A stretch of 64,000 nucleotides of DNA from Coenobita brevimanus. Its lineage: Eukaryota > Arthropoda > Malacostraca > Decapoda > Coenobitidae. Within the stretch, counting starts at the first letter, position 1. Every line of letters starts with the position of its first letter. The stretch covers positions 22,638,385 to 22,702,384 of the forward strand of contig CM064632.1 in assembly GCA_032717465.1 (NCBI GenBank), in the 5' to 3' direction. A model generated the notes under the pieces. It was not told where the DNA came from, did no database searches, and saw only the letters and a program-made list of their open reading frames with translations. Shown piece by piece: positions 44,200 to 54,119 of the stretch. A program made the position numbers and the translations under genes.

Positions 44200-44550
44200 T
44201 CTTATTTCACTCGCCCATCTCTGCTACAACCATTTTAACATTACCGTATCAGTATCCTCCTAAACAGTTACCTTCATTTCAGCCTCTGGTTCCCATTACA
44301 CACATTTCCTAATTTCAGCACTGTTTCTGCGACTCACATTTCAGCCTTGCATTTTTCAAGGGTGGGATGCTGCAACATTTTTACGAACCACTGCAAGTCG
44401 TAACTTTTCTCATTACGTCTTTTTCCAGTAAGAAATATAAATGAGACAAAGGATTATTCTGCATTCTCTTTAATTATCCTTACTATGATTTCTCTCTCGT
44501 AAATAATAGCTGATTTTGCACCTATAACAAGTGACCTAGAAAGATTCGAT
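43262..44550. other. No gene seen; T-rich DNA, (TTTA)n and (AC)n
   Basis: (TTTA)n lies near 43616-43642 and (AC)n at about 44165-44200. Between 44090 and 44350 there are loosely repeated CTTCTCCTACA...CACACATTTC phrases, an old tandem structure like that at 45228-45900. No coding signal is seen. Confidence 0.5.
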
Positions 44551-44790
44551 ATTCTCCTTGTCCTTCCTGCAGTTCCATATTCTCCTTGTCCTTCCTGCAA
44601 TTCTATATTCTCCTTGTCCTTCCTGCAATTCTATATTCTCCTTGTCCTTCCTGCAATTCTATATTCTCCTTGTCCTTCCTGCAATTCTATATTCTCCTTG
44701 TCCTTCCTGCAATTCTATATTCTCCTTGTCCTTCCTGCAATTCTATATTCTCCTTGTCCTTCCTGCAATTCTACATCTTCCTAGCCCTTC
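44551..44790. repeat. 28-bp minisatellite, about 8.5 units
   Basis: The unit is ATTCTCCTTGTCCTTCCTGC plus AATTCTAT. The first and last units carry substitutions and the inner ones are almost identical, which indicates recent homogenisation. Open frames across it are repeat artefacts. Confidence 0.95.
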
Positions 44791-44954
44791 CTGCAAAAAT
44801 AAACGGCAAATTACAACACGAAGTTGATCCTAACTTCGTCTGTGAATCTGGGCACGAATTTTCTGCTAAATGCATTTCTCCATTTCAGTATCCACTTTCT
44901 CTTAGACACATTTTGTTAACAGTTCTGTGTTCGTCTTCCGCTACACTAACTCCT

Positions 44955-45180
44955 TATTTAAACAGCTCTTTCTTATCTAAGCAGCCATTTCCTAATTAAA
45001 CAGCCATTTCTTATCTAAACAGCCATTTCTTACCTAAACACTCATTTTTTTCCTTAATAGCCATTCCCTATCTAAACAGCCATTTCTTATATAAACAGCC
45101 ATTTCTTATCTAAACAGACATTTTTCATTTGAAGTCATTTCTTATTTAAACAGCCATTTCTTATTAAAACAGCCATTTGT
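44955..45180. repeat. ~19-bp minisatellite (TTATCTAAACAGCCATTTC)
   Basis: About eleven imperfect units with small length changes: variants TTATTTAAACAGC, CTAATTAAACAGCC and CTTACCTAAACACTC. Confidence 0.85.
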
Positions 45181-45227
45181 GTCCGTGGCCCTAGTCAACT
45201 TATTTTCCCATTTCAATACCCGTTTTC

Positions 45228-45900
45228 CTACAACACATCTTTCCTCAAAGCCTACAGACCCCATTTCTTTACTAAGATACTCAACCAGGCCACCTCTCAC
45301 AGGATGCAGCGTTAGGCAATAGACAGATCCATTGACTGGCTGACAGACAGATAGGCTGACAGATATACTCAAATCCTGCGAAACACACTTCCTCATTGCG
45401 ATTCTCAACAAGACCACCTCACACAAAACAGATAGATAAATAGATAGACAGACAGACAAGAAGACAGATACCGTACACAGACGGATCGATAGAAACTCGA
45501 GTCAACACATTTCCTCACCGCCATACTTGACTAGGCCACCCTTACCTAATACAATGTCGTGCAACAGACAGACAGACAGGGAAACAGAATGACAGGCACA
45601 CAGGCAGGGCGACAGAATGACAGGCAGACAGACAGGGAGACAGAATGACAGGCACACAGACAGGTCGACAGAATGACAGGCAGACAGACAGGGAGACAGA
45701 ATGACAGGCACACAGATACGGAGGCAGAATGACAGGCAGACACACTGAGAGACAGACATATTCAAGTCCTGCTACACACGTTCTTTCAACTGTAGGAGCT
45801 CTCACAAGAAGCAGAGTCGGCCAAAAAAAAAAATAAAGACATACAGATCGACAGACACACACTAGGTGCGGTATCTGCAACACACAATTCCTCGCGGTAA
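45228..45900. repeat. Higher-order degenerate tandem repeat (~110-270 bp modules)
   Basis: Modules beginning near 45228, 45388, 45505, 45770 and 45880 each carry AACACA-like DNA, TTTCCTCA, then ACTCAACCAGGCCACCTC-like sequence and a run of GACAGACAGATAG. One module has amplified into the 28-bp array at 45585-45755. Confidence 0.6.
45585..45755. repeat. 28-bp minisatellite with alternating unit types
   Basis: CAGAATGACAGGC recurs at 45585, 45613, 45641, 45669, 45697 and 45725, exactly 28 bp apart. Units alternate ACACAG and AGACAG after that core, giving a 56-bp higher-order period. Confidence 0.92.
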
Positions 45901-46212
45901 TATCCGTGTGCTGATGCCGATGACAAGCCTTGCAATATCTGCAATTAAAAGTGGCAAATTCTCTTTAATCGTTTAGTGGGGGAGAAGCAGGCAGGATTAA
46001 GCACTTCCTGGCAAAGCTCGTGTATTAGCGATTTCTTGATCTACCAGAATATCCCTATCAGATCTTTGTTTTTTCCCTCAATATAACTATCTAGTGACAA
46101 TGAGAAAATAAAAATCTCTATTATTATCATTATTATTTCTTAATTAATTACAGTAATTAATTTATTTATTTATTCATTTATCTTTTTAATTTACTAATTT
46201 TCTGAAGAGGAT
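45901..46212. other. No gene; AT-rich with ATTATT/ATTTATTT runs
   Basis: An AT-rich block at about 46110-46200 contains TTATTATCATTATTATTTC and TTATTTATTTATTC. Nothing else was recognised. Confidence 0.6.
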
Positions 46213-46434
46213 CTGGCCCGTAATGAAGTCGTTTAAGGAAGCTCCCTACCACCTCTTCTTTACCGATTTATTTTTGGATAAGGCTGGTGAATATCCTTTT
46301 GTACGTTATTTATGCAGAATATGGCGACAGTAGAAGGATTTACACAACAGAAAAGGGGAGTAATGTGAAATATGCCAAATAAATCGCTTAGGAAAAGGTG
46401 TAAGGGAGCTTCCTACGCCGACGAGAATAAGCGA
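46213..46434 (+). mobile_element. MITE-A copy 9
   Basis: Left end GTCGTTTAAGGAAGCTCCCT and CACCTCTTCTTTACCGATTT. Right end AAATCGCTTAGGAAAAGGTG and GGGAGCTTCCTACGCCGACG then AGAATAAG. Confidence 0.8.
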
Positions 46435-46689
46435 CCGTATTTAGCACATTAAGGTCAAGTACTGAACCCATCCCTGCGATCTCCATTTAGTACAATGGCC
46501 TAGTTATACCTCTGAGGGTTTACCTGCTACTGAATAAAACTATCTACCGTCAGCAAGAACACAATTAACCTCTTTATCGTTTCAAGGTAGAGAAAGAGTT
46601 CTTATGTTTATTTATTTGTATATTTTTTGGGGGGAGGGGGAAGGGCATATTTTACCTGCTGTGACTTTGCAAGGTGCTACATGGACTTT

Positions 46690-46911
46690 GGCCAGTCTCC
46701 TCGACGGTTAAAGAAGCTCCCTAACACCTTTTCCTCTGCGACTTATTTAGTTTATTACACCGTACTGTCCTCGCCTGAACTACAATAATCCATCTGATGT
46801 CGCCATACTCTGCATAAATTACATACAAAGTCATATTAACCAGCCATACCACAAAATAAATCGCTAAGGAAGAGGTGCTAGTGACCTTCCTTACCTGACG
46901 AGAACACGGAT
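46690..46911 (+). mobile_element. MITE-A copy 10
   Basis: Left end AGTCTCCTCGACGGTTAAAG and CTCCCTAACACCTTTTCCTC. Right end AAATCGCTAAGGAAGAGGTG and CTTCCTTACCTGACGAGAAC. Confidence 0.8.
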
Positions 46912-46951
46912 CATTACGTGCCAACAATATGACGCACACAACAAAGGAGCG

Positions 46952-47124
46952 TGAAATGTTGGGTGGGAAAGAGAGACAGAGCTTGACCTCTTTATTTTCT
47001 CACACGTTTCGGGCAACCCAGAACCCATCTTCAGGAGTTGTGCTGGGTTCTGTGTAGCCCGAAACGTGTGAGAAAACACACAGTTCAAGTTAAAACCTGT
47101 GTCTCTCTCCCACCCAACATTTCC
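46952..47124. mobile_element. Fold-back element, copy 2
   Basis: The ends GAAATGTTGGGTGGGAAAG and CTCTCCCACCCAACATTTCC are inverted. Inside, TTTTCTCACACGTTTCGGGC and GCCCGAAACGTGTGAGAAAA are exact inverses, flanking AACCCAGAACCCATCTTC and its partial complement. It is shorter than the copy at 26696-27016 and shares its outer ends and the GTTCTGTGTAGCCCGAAACG block. Confidence 0.78.
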
Positions 47125-48449
47125 ACTTGTATTGCATCATCTACAAAGGAGTATGAGAAGGATGGATGCTGTCTGTAGTTTATGGAGGCATGGGGGTTAC
47201 GAAGGCGGGACACAGTGCTGGAGGAGGACTGTCAGCGAACTTTTTGCTCACGGCTGTAGGTTACTTAGGAAAACGATGAAATAAAAATTCATAAACAACA
47301 TAAACGACAATATCTTGGTGTGTTATACGGAATAAATCGCAACGAAAATGGTGCTAGGAACCGTTCACTGTCAACCAGAATGCTACTCGGTACTCTAATT
47401 TCGTCTTGGAGACTTCATTGCAGAATGAGTAAAAATGGTCTGGCGGCAGCGTAAGTTAACTTGTCTCAAGGTATCAAGAATGAAGTCTGTCGGCAGCATA
47501 AAAAAAAAAAAAAAAAAAAAAATCTGGCGTCAGAAAAATAACATAATCAAGCAAAAAACATGTATGAATAGGATAATGGGTCGTTTTTTTGTTCGGGGGA
47601 ATACGTAACACCTCTTCCTTAGTTATTTAATCTGCATATCACTCGTTTATATCTGCTCTACTAATTGCTCTGACTCTGCTGATTGGTTGGGCGATTGTTG
47701 CAACCGCTCTCGCTTGATTTGTGCGGGTGCAAAAAATGAACACAGCCAACGAAACCAAGGATAAGTTAAAGAGAGCTGATGACGCTAGTTCATTATAAAA
47801 ACTCAAAACACAGCAAGGAATCCAGAAAACCGAGAAGTATGTATTAAAAAGAAAGTAAAACATGAAAAAAGAAAGTCAAACTCAGCCAGTGGAACGGTGG
47901 GAATGGAAAGTGTAGGAGAAAACAGATAAATAAAAAATAAGTACTGAAAGTAAAGTGTAGGAGGGGAAAATATACACATAAATAATGAAAATAAAGTGTA
48001 GGAGAAAATAAATAAACATAATGAAAATAAAACTGCCGAACAAGCAGCGTAACAACATAAGAGGAAAGTATAAAAACTAGTAAAACCTAAAGACTATGGA
48101 CAACAGAATAAAGGTAAAGACTAACGACTACAAAAGAAGAGGAATATGCAGCTAAAGACACACACACAAAATACGTAAACAGAGAAAAAATAAAGACAAA
48201 CCAGCCAGCATAACCTAGCAGGACGAAGCAGTAACCAGGCGCACATAACTTACATTTTTATTTTTAAACTTTTGTGGGGGGAGGGGAGTTGAAAAATTAC
48301 CGTCTCGAAAAATATACCCTCTCAGGAGCCTTCCCATGTAAATTTTCCCGGCCGTACTTAAAGTGGTCTAACGAACCGGACGATTAGCTCTCCTTTGAAC
48401 AACTGACGGGGATAATGTGCGTCTCGACAGAGAAAACCACTCTCGGGGT
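47125..48449. other. No gene; MITE-A fragments and AAGTGTAGGAG repeats
   Basis: Half MITE-A ends lie near 47325-47390 (AATAAATCGCAACGAAAATG) and 47600-47640 (CACCTCTTCCTTAGTTATTT), separated by an A run at 47500-47522. AAAGTGTAGGAG plus (AATAAA)-rich DNA repeats three times at 47907-48015. Nothing else is assigned. Confidence 0.5.
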
Positions 48450-49670
48450 GTACTGTGGTAGTGTGGTGGTGGGAGAGTGAGGAGGGGAGAAGTGGTAGGA
48501 AGGAAAGTCAGGAAATGGAGGAGGACGAAAGGGAAAGGAAGGAGGAAATGAAAAGGAGGAGGAGGGAGGAAGGGAAAAAGGGGGAATGGGCGGAGGAAGA
48601 AATGAAGAAAGGGAGGAGGAAGGAAAGAAATGGGAAAGGGAGGAGGAAGGAAAAGGGAGGAGAAACAAAGGGAAAAAATGGGAAGGGAGGAGGAAGAAAA
48701 GAATGAGGAAAGCGAGGAAAATGGAAAGAACAGAGGAGAGAGGGAACGGAGGAAAGAAAGAGGAATGGGGGAGAATTTAGAGATAAGGAAATGGGAGGAG
48801 GAAGAAATTAAAAAGGAAAGGATGAGGATGACATGGAAGAAAGAAGGAGGGGGAAAGAAAGACAGGGGAAAGGAGAGGAGGAAGAAATGAAAGTGAATGG
48901 GAAAGCAAGGAAAGAATGGGGGAGCAAGGATGGAATGGGGGAAGAGGAAGCTGTGGAAGGAGAGATGCGTGAGGGTGACGGGATGGCCGGAAAGGGGGGA
49001 AGGATGAAGAGGAGGGGGAGGAAAGAATGGAAAGGTGAGGAAGGAAAGAGAGGAAAAAGATAGAGGAAGCTGGAGAAGGAGGAGGAGGGGAAGGGGAAAA
49101 TGCAGGGAAGAAGAGAGGGAAGGAGGAAGCTTGGGGAGGAAAGAGGGCTAGTGATGGTCGAATGGTGGAGGGGGAAGATGAGTGAGGGGAAGGAGGGAGC
49201 CGAGAGGGAGGTGAACAGAAGAAAGAGGGGAGACGAACGACTTACAAAGCACAGAGGAGATGGGAAAAGGAGGGGGAGGAGGAAAGATCCTGGACAGTGG
49301 AGGAAGGTAGGGAAGACAAGTGTAGGAGAGGGAAAGCTGGAAAGGCAAGGAACAAGGGGTGTCGGTACAAAGAAAACCACTCTCGGCTACACAGGTGAAG
49401 GGAGGGGGGAGGGCAAGGAGATGGAGGAAAGGTAGTGGAGAGAAGGAAGAAGGAAAGATGAAAAGGGGAGGCAGGAGGATAATGACGGGGAAGGAAACGG
49501 AGAGGAATGACGGAAAGGGGCAGAGGGAGGGGGAAGGAGAAGAGGCAATGGCAGTGGGGGGAGAGAGGAAGAAGTGGCATATGGATGAGACTGGAACATA
49601 CTGAAGAGTGAAGGGGAAGGGGTGGAAAACAAGTACAGGATGGGGATTAGGGAAACTGGGAAAAAGTGCG
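48450..49670. repeat. Polypurine tract, ~1.2 kb
   Basis: The + strand is almost entirely A and G with GGAGGAGGAAG and GGGAAAGGG blocks. Long open frames on both strands (up to 190 codons) encode Lys/Arg/Glu/Gly or Ser/Phe/Pro/Leu sequences and are composition artefacts. Two phrases, GAAAACCACTCTCGG near 48434 and near 49373, are direct repeats about 940 bp apart and hint at an internal duplication of the tract. Confidence 0.85.
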
Positions 49671-50052
49671 ACAATTAAAGGCATGGGCAGGTGCTATGTA
49701 TCGCTGAGTCACCGTGCTCATCTCCGTAACTTAGGCCTTTGAGCCAGTGGTGGGACATCATTCCCTATTCTGGGATACATGGCCGCTGCATTATCCAGGT
49801 TACTGCAGGTACTGAGTGTTAACCCACGGCACTAAGTTTACCCACCCAGAAAGGGTGGATAGACACCACAATCGAGTGGCGCCAGCTGCCCGCACACGGA
49901 TTCAAAGCCTGGTGCTATGGGGCCGCGGGAGGATAAAGGGCAAGTATTTGGTGTACGGAGAGACCAGAATAACGAAAAGGAAGAAAAAAAGTACTAGTTA
50001 AAGACTGAAAATGAAAGCAAACGTACAAACATACGCGCGCGGACATGCACAT

Positions 50053-50090
<38 letters not shown>

Positions 50091-50181
50091 TCACGTGTGC
50101 AGTATACGCATACATGTAAACATACATATATACACACGTATGTACGTTTGCATGAAAGTGTGTCTGTATGTATGCATGGAA

Positions 50182-50223
<42 letters not shown>

Positions 50224-50463
50224 ATATATGTTTGTATATATATATATATATATGACCTTAATAACCAGGGGCTTCGGCCCCAATGGTTGATAGGCCGGGA
50301 AAAAAAAAAAAAACACGTATGCACATACACATACACGGGCATACATAAACACACACCTCCACACATACAGATTCGCATGCACACACATGTACATATACAC
50401 ACACACACATGTACGCACACACATACACACGCTCACATATACGCACACAGAAATACATACACG

Positions 50464-50539
<76 letters not shown>

Positions 50540-50828
50540 CGGGCGCGCGCGTGTTTCATCTTTTGTCTCTGCACTTTTTCCATCCCTAAAATTTATCAGT
50601 AACATTTGAATAAAAATGTTGTTCTCTATTACACTGTCGACAGATAGTGTATAACAACATCACTCTGACTGACAATAATCAATTTTAGCTACCACCACTA
50701 CAACCACCACTACACCCACCACCACCACCACCACTACCACCGCTACTACACCAACGACCATCACCGCCACTACGTCCACACTCCGTATCATTTCTAAAAC
50801 TGTTTGGTCGGTGTTCATGTACAACTAT
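49671..50828. other. No gene; compound (AC)n/(GT)n/ATGT-rich DNA
   Basis: 49690-49990 is mixed unassigned sequence. From 50010 to 50545 nearly everything is ACAC, GTGT, TATA or ACATACAC variation, with a pure (GT)n at about 50468-50531 and a GCGCGCGC end. A ~45-bp GC-rich insert, AATAACCAGGGGCTTCGGCC..., sits in a TATATA run at about 50260-50305. CCACCACTAC repeats lie near 50690-50760. Confidence 0.65.
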
Positions 50829-50850
50829 GTAATCTATCTATCTATCTATC

Positions 50851-50900
<50 letters not shown>
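50829..50900. repeat. (CTAT)n then (AT)n tract left of the solo LTR
   Basis: Five CTAT units lead into about 24 AT units that end exactly where the LTR begins. Confidence 0.95.
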
Positions 50901-50904
<4 letters not shown>

Positions 50905-51690
50905 ACATAGCCTATGATTTCATCATCCTTTGTGTAATTTTAACGCACAGTATGCTGCATGTTTGATCACGAGAGTGTTCTGCCTCAGTCCCCCCCCCCT
51001 TCTACCGTTATTGTAGAGTAAGTCGTCCTTTCTGTTGTTCAGAGCAGGATTGTCAACTCTTTGTCCCCATGGCTTCATTTGCGCGTCCTTCTTACAAGTT
51101 GTATCAAGCTCTGCTGGCCCCTATATAATGAGCTCAGTCTCTGCATTATTGCCATTTAGATCTACTCCTCATTTTGCTCACATCTCTGTCCTCCCCTGTA
51201 CAGTTATTATTATTGTGAGTGCTCAGGAAGTCTCCAACCATCTAGCAGCTGTGTGTCACCTGAGTATAACTGTTGTTGCATTTTTTCCTTGTACTGTGTA
51301 GCATAGGGTTAATTCTTAGGCCTAGTAAGGTTTTTGTAATTTATGTAGGGTTCTTATTGTTAGCCATCGTTAATAATATTTTGTATCTGTAATAATATAT
51401 CTGGCATTCACTGAGTATTATCTGGTATCTCATTTTAACAGGGCTGACTTAGATAAATTTACTCTTGCTAATTTCGTGTTAATAGAGGCTATTGCAGTTA
51501 ACCATATATTTAACCTGTTTTTTGCCATTACATTATCCTTATGAGTCCTGAATGTTTTTTTGTTAGTTTGAGCATTAAACTTTAACTTGTAATTTTACCT
51601 AACTCTTTTGTTTTGAACCTGGAACTTTACGGGACAGTAGTGATTTTTAGTATTCTCACTTAAAGTGTACATTATCTTTCTCTGTTCCGT

Positions 51691-51694
<4 letters not shown>
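50901..51694 (+). mobile_element. Solo LTR of the Gm family (794 bp, long subtype)
   Basis: It starts TGTTACATAGCC and ends CTGTTCCGTAACA with (AT)n directly on both sides (50853-50900 and 51695-51732). There is no gag or primer site after it and no RNase H or purine tract before it. It is presumably the remnant of LTR-LTR recombination, so both element-target junctions are visible. Confidence 0.93.
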
Positions 51695-51734
<40 letters not shown>

Positions 51735-51735
51735 T

Positions 51736-51979
51736 GGATTTGAAGAAAGCATATGACAGGGTGGATAGACAAGGATTGTGGAAAGTGTTAAGAATATATG
51801 GAGTAGATGGGAAGTTGTTGAATGCTGTGAAGAGTATGTACGATGGTGCGAAGGCTGCAGTGCGTGTGGATGGTGAACTAAGTGAATTTTTCTCTGAAAG
51901 TTGAGTTGAAACAGGGATGTGTCATGTCTCCATGGTTGTTCAATCTGTACATGGATGAGGTAATAAAAGAGGTACAGTC
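51736..51979 (+). pseudogene. FADD-type LINE RT fragment (locus e)
   Basis: The frame 51735-51904 encodes MDLKKAYDRVDRQGLWKVLR, then YGVDGKLLNAVKSMYDGAKA. After a frameshift near 51893 it gives VELKQGCVMSPWLFNLYMDE and VIKEV. Homology to 31058-31295 is strong and ends at GAGGTACAG. The FADD box itself is missing. It starts directly at the end of the (AT)n tract following the solo LTR. Confidence 0.88.
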
Positions 51980-52305
51980 ATACGTACTAATTTCTGCTCA
52001 GGGGTTACCCCTTCCTTCCCCCCTCCACCCTGGACAGAGGGAAGGGGGGAATCGCGACCAAGTCTACCCCGCCTTCTACCCCCAACTCCCCCACCCTCCA
52101 CCTTCAGCTGTCAGTTACAGATTAGCCGCAAATTTTCTCATGTCCTGTAAACATGACTAAACTGTCGTCGCACACGCTTTCAACGGCCAAGATTTGGACC
52201 ATATTTTTAGAATAAATTATTACCGTATTGAACTGCATTCTCAAATTGAAAATATTCACCATCATTGTAATCCATTCCAGTGCTTACCTTTTCTCTTCCC
52301 CCAGC

Positions 52306-52364
<59 letters not shown>

Positions 52365-52590
52365 TTACTTTTCCCACTCACTCTTTCTTTTTAAATTTAT
52401 ATAACTTTCTCTTTGCTTCTCTCCCCCTCTCCCCCTTCTCTCTCGTTCTTTGTCTTAAGTCTTCCCCGCCTCTCACCCCTCCCCTCCCCCCACCTTAGGC
52501 CTGATCAGCAGTCAGTTATACCGTCACCGCTCCTTCGTATATCGTGTGCAGGCAACATTTATCACACACACTTAGGTCAGATGTATGGAC
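51980..52590. other. No gene; pyrimidine-rich with (CT)n at about 52318-52360
   Basis: GC-rich 51995-52110 contains CCCCCTCCACCC and CCCCACCCTCCACC phrases. The remainder is T/C-biased with no recognised family. Confidence 0.55.
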
Positions 52591-52592
52591 AG

Positions 52593-52670
<78 letters not shown>
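52591..52670. repeat. (AT)n tract at the outer left edge of the palindrome
   Basis: An AT alternation with one TTTAT interruption near 52640. Its counterpart on the right is 53187-53244. Confidence 0.95.
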
Positions 52671-52672
<2 letters not shown>

Positions 52673-52785
52673 CTGAATTTCTCATTATGTACCAAGTTCA
52701 AATAGAGAACACCGGACCAATATTCGTAATTTTTATTAGAGTGACCGTTCCACTTCACATAGCTGTGTAGCTGGGCTTATAAACT

Positions 52786-52827
<42 letters not shown>

Positions 52828-53182
52828 CTTAAATTTTGCACTGACAGGGTGGCGACTAAAAATATAGTCATTCTAACAACTGGATCTGCTTGCTCCAAAC
52901 CTTCCCTGTCCCAGTCAAACTCCTCATTCAATAACCGGTTATTGAATGAGGAGTTTGACTGGGACAGGGAAGGTTTGGAGCAAGCAGATCCAGTTGTTTG
53001 AATGACTATATTTGAAGTCGCCACGCTGTCTCTGCAAAATTTAAGTCGTGTGTGTGTGTGTGTGTGTTTGCAGTTTATAAGCCCAGCTACACAGCTATGT
53101 GAAGTGGAACGGTCACTCTAATAAAATTTACGAATATTGGTCTGGTGTTCTCTATTTGAACTTGGCACATAATGAGAAATAC

Positions 53183-53186
<4 letters not shown>
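52671..53186. repeat. Large imperfect palindrome, arms ~260 bp, centre AACC|GGTT at 52936/52937
   Basis: The left arm runs from CTGAATTTCTCATTATGTAC through GTGACCGTTCCACTTCACAT, an (AC)n tract (52789-52826), CTGGATCTGCTTGCTCC and AACTCCTCATTCAATAACC. The right arm is its reverse complement, with a (GT)n tract (53050-53068) at the mirrored place, ending ACATAATGAGAAATACAATT. The centre (about 100 bp each side) is almost perfectly matched, while further out there are scattered substitutions and different lengths of simple repeat. There is essentially no loop. Confidence 0.93.

Positions 53187-53244
<58 letters not shown>
53187..53244. repeat. (AT)n tract at the left junction of the three-unit Gm array
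   Basis: An AT alternation ends at the LTR start TGTTAC (53245). Confidence 0.95.
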
Positions 53245-53248
<4 letters not shown>

Positions 53249-54035
53249 ACATAGCCTATGATTTCATCATCCTTTGTGTAATTTTAACGCACAGTTGCTG
53301 CATGTTTGATCACGAGCGTGTTCTGCCTCAGTCCCCCCCTTCTACCGTTATAGTAGAGTAAGTCGTCCTTTCTGTTATTCAGTGCAGGATTGTCAACTGT
53401 TTGTCCCCATGGCTTCATTTGCGCGTCCTTCTTACAAGTTGTATCAAGCTCTGCCGGCCCCTATATAATGAGCTCAGTCTCTGCATCATTGCCACTTAGA
53501 TCTGCTCCTCATTTTGTTCACATCTCTGTCCTCCCCTGTACAGATATTATTATCGTGAGTGCTCAAGAAATCTCCAAACATCTAGCAGCTGTGTGTAATT
53601 TGAGTATAACTGTTGTTGCATTTTTTCTTGTACTGTGTAGCATAGGGTTGATTCTTAGGCCTAGTGAGGTCTTTGTGATTAATGTGGGGTTTTATATCAG
53701 TCATTTTAAATAATATTTTGTATCTGTAATAATTTATCTTGCATTAACTGAGCATTACCCGGTGTATTTTCATTTTATCAGGGCTGACTTAGATAAATTT
53801 ACTCTTGCTAATTTCGTGTTAATAGAGGCTATTGCAGTTAACCATATATTTAACCTGTTTATTTGCCATTACATTATCCTTATGAGTCCTGAATGTTTTG
53901 TTGTTAGTTTGAGCATTAAACTTTAACTTGTAATTTTACCTAACTCTTTTGTTTTGAACCTGGAACTTTACGAGACAGTAGTGACTCTTAGTATTCTCAC
54001 TTAAAGTGTACGTTATCTTTCTCTGTTCCGTAACA
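53245..54035 (+). repeat. 5' LTR of unit E (791 bp, long subtype)
   Basis: TGTTAC start and GTAACA end. A TATATAA box candidate lies at 53462-53468. It carries the extra TTAGTATTCTCACTTAAAG segment near the 3' end that the 758-bp LTRs lack. Confidence 0.94.
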
Positions 54036-54119
54036 TAAATTTGGCGACCTCATATCAGGATATTCAGGATATTATCATAAGGATATTGCTTGATGTTTTG
54101 TGACTGTTACTTATTCATG

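Noticed and set aside
44558..44999. Repeat-containing 89- and 137-codon frames
   Set aside because: They span the 28-bp minisatellite in two frames with equal plausibility and have no start context.
44551..45755. CRISPR-like array of 28-bp repeats
   Set aside because: The units are contiguous with no spacers of unique sequence, and the context is eukaryotic repeat DNA. It is a minisatellite.
48384..49684. Long open frames on both strands of the polypurine tract (up to 190 codons)
   Set aside because: Overlapping frames on both strands with Lys/Glu/Arg/Gly or Ser/Phe/Pro/Leu only. They are explained by the A/G bias.
49915..50609. Open frames of 100-220 codons rich in His/Thr or Cys/Val
   Set aside because: Translations of (AC)n/(GT)n microsatellites in several registers.
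52755..53024. 89-codon frame across the palindrome centre
   Set aside because: It reads through both arms of the inverted repeat and a (GT)n tract, so it is an artefact of the palindrome.
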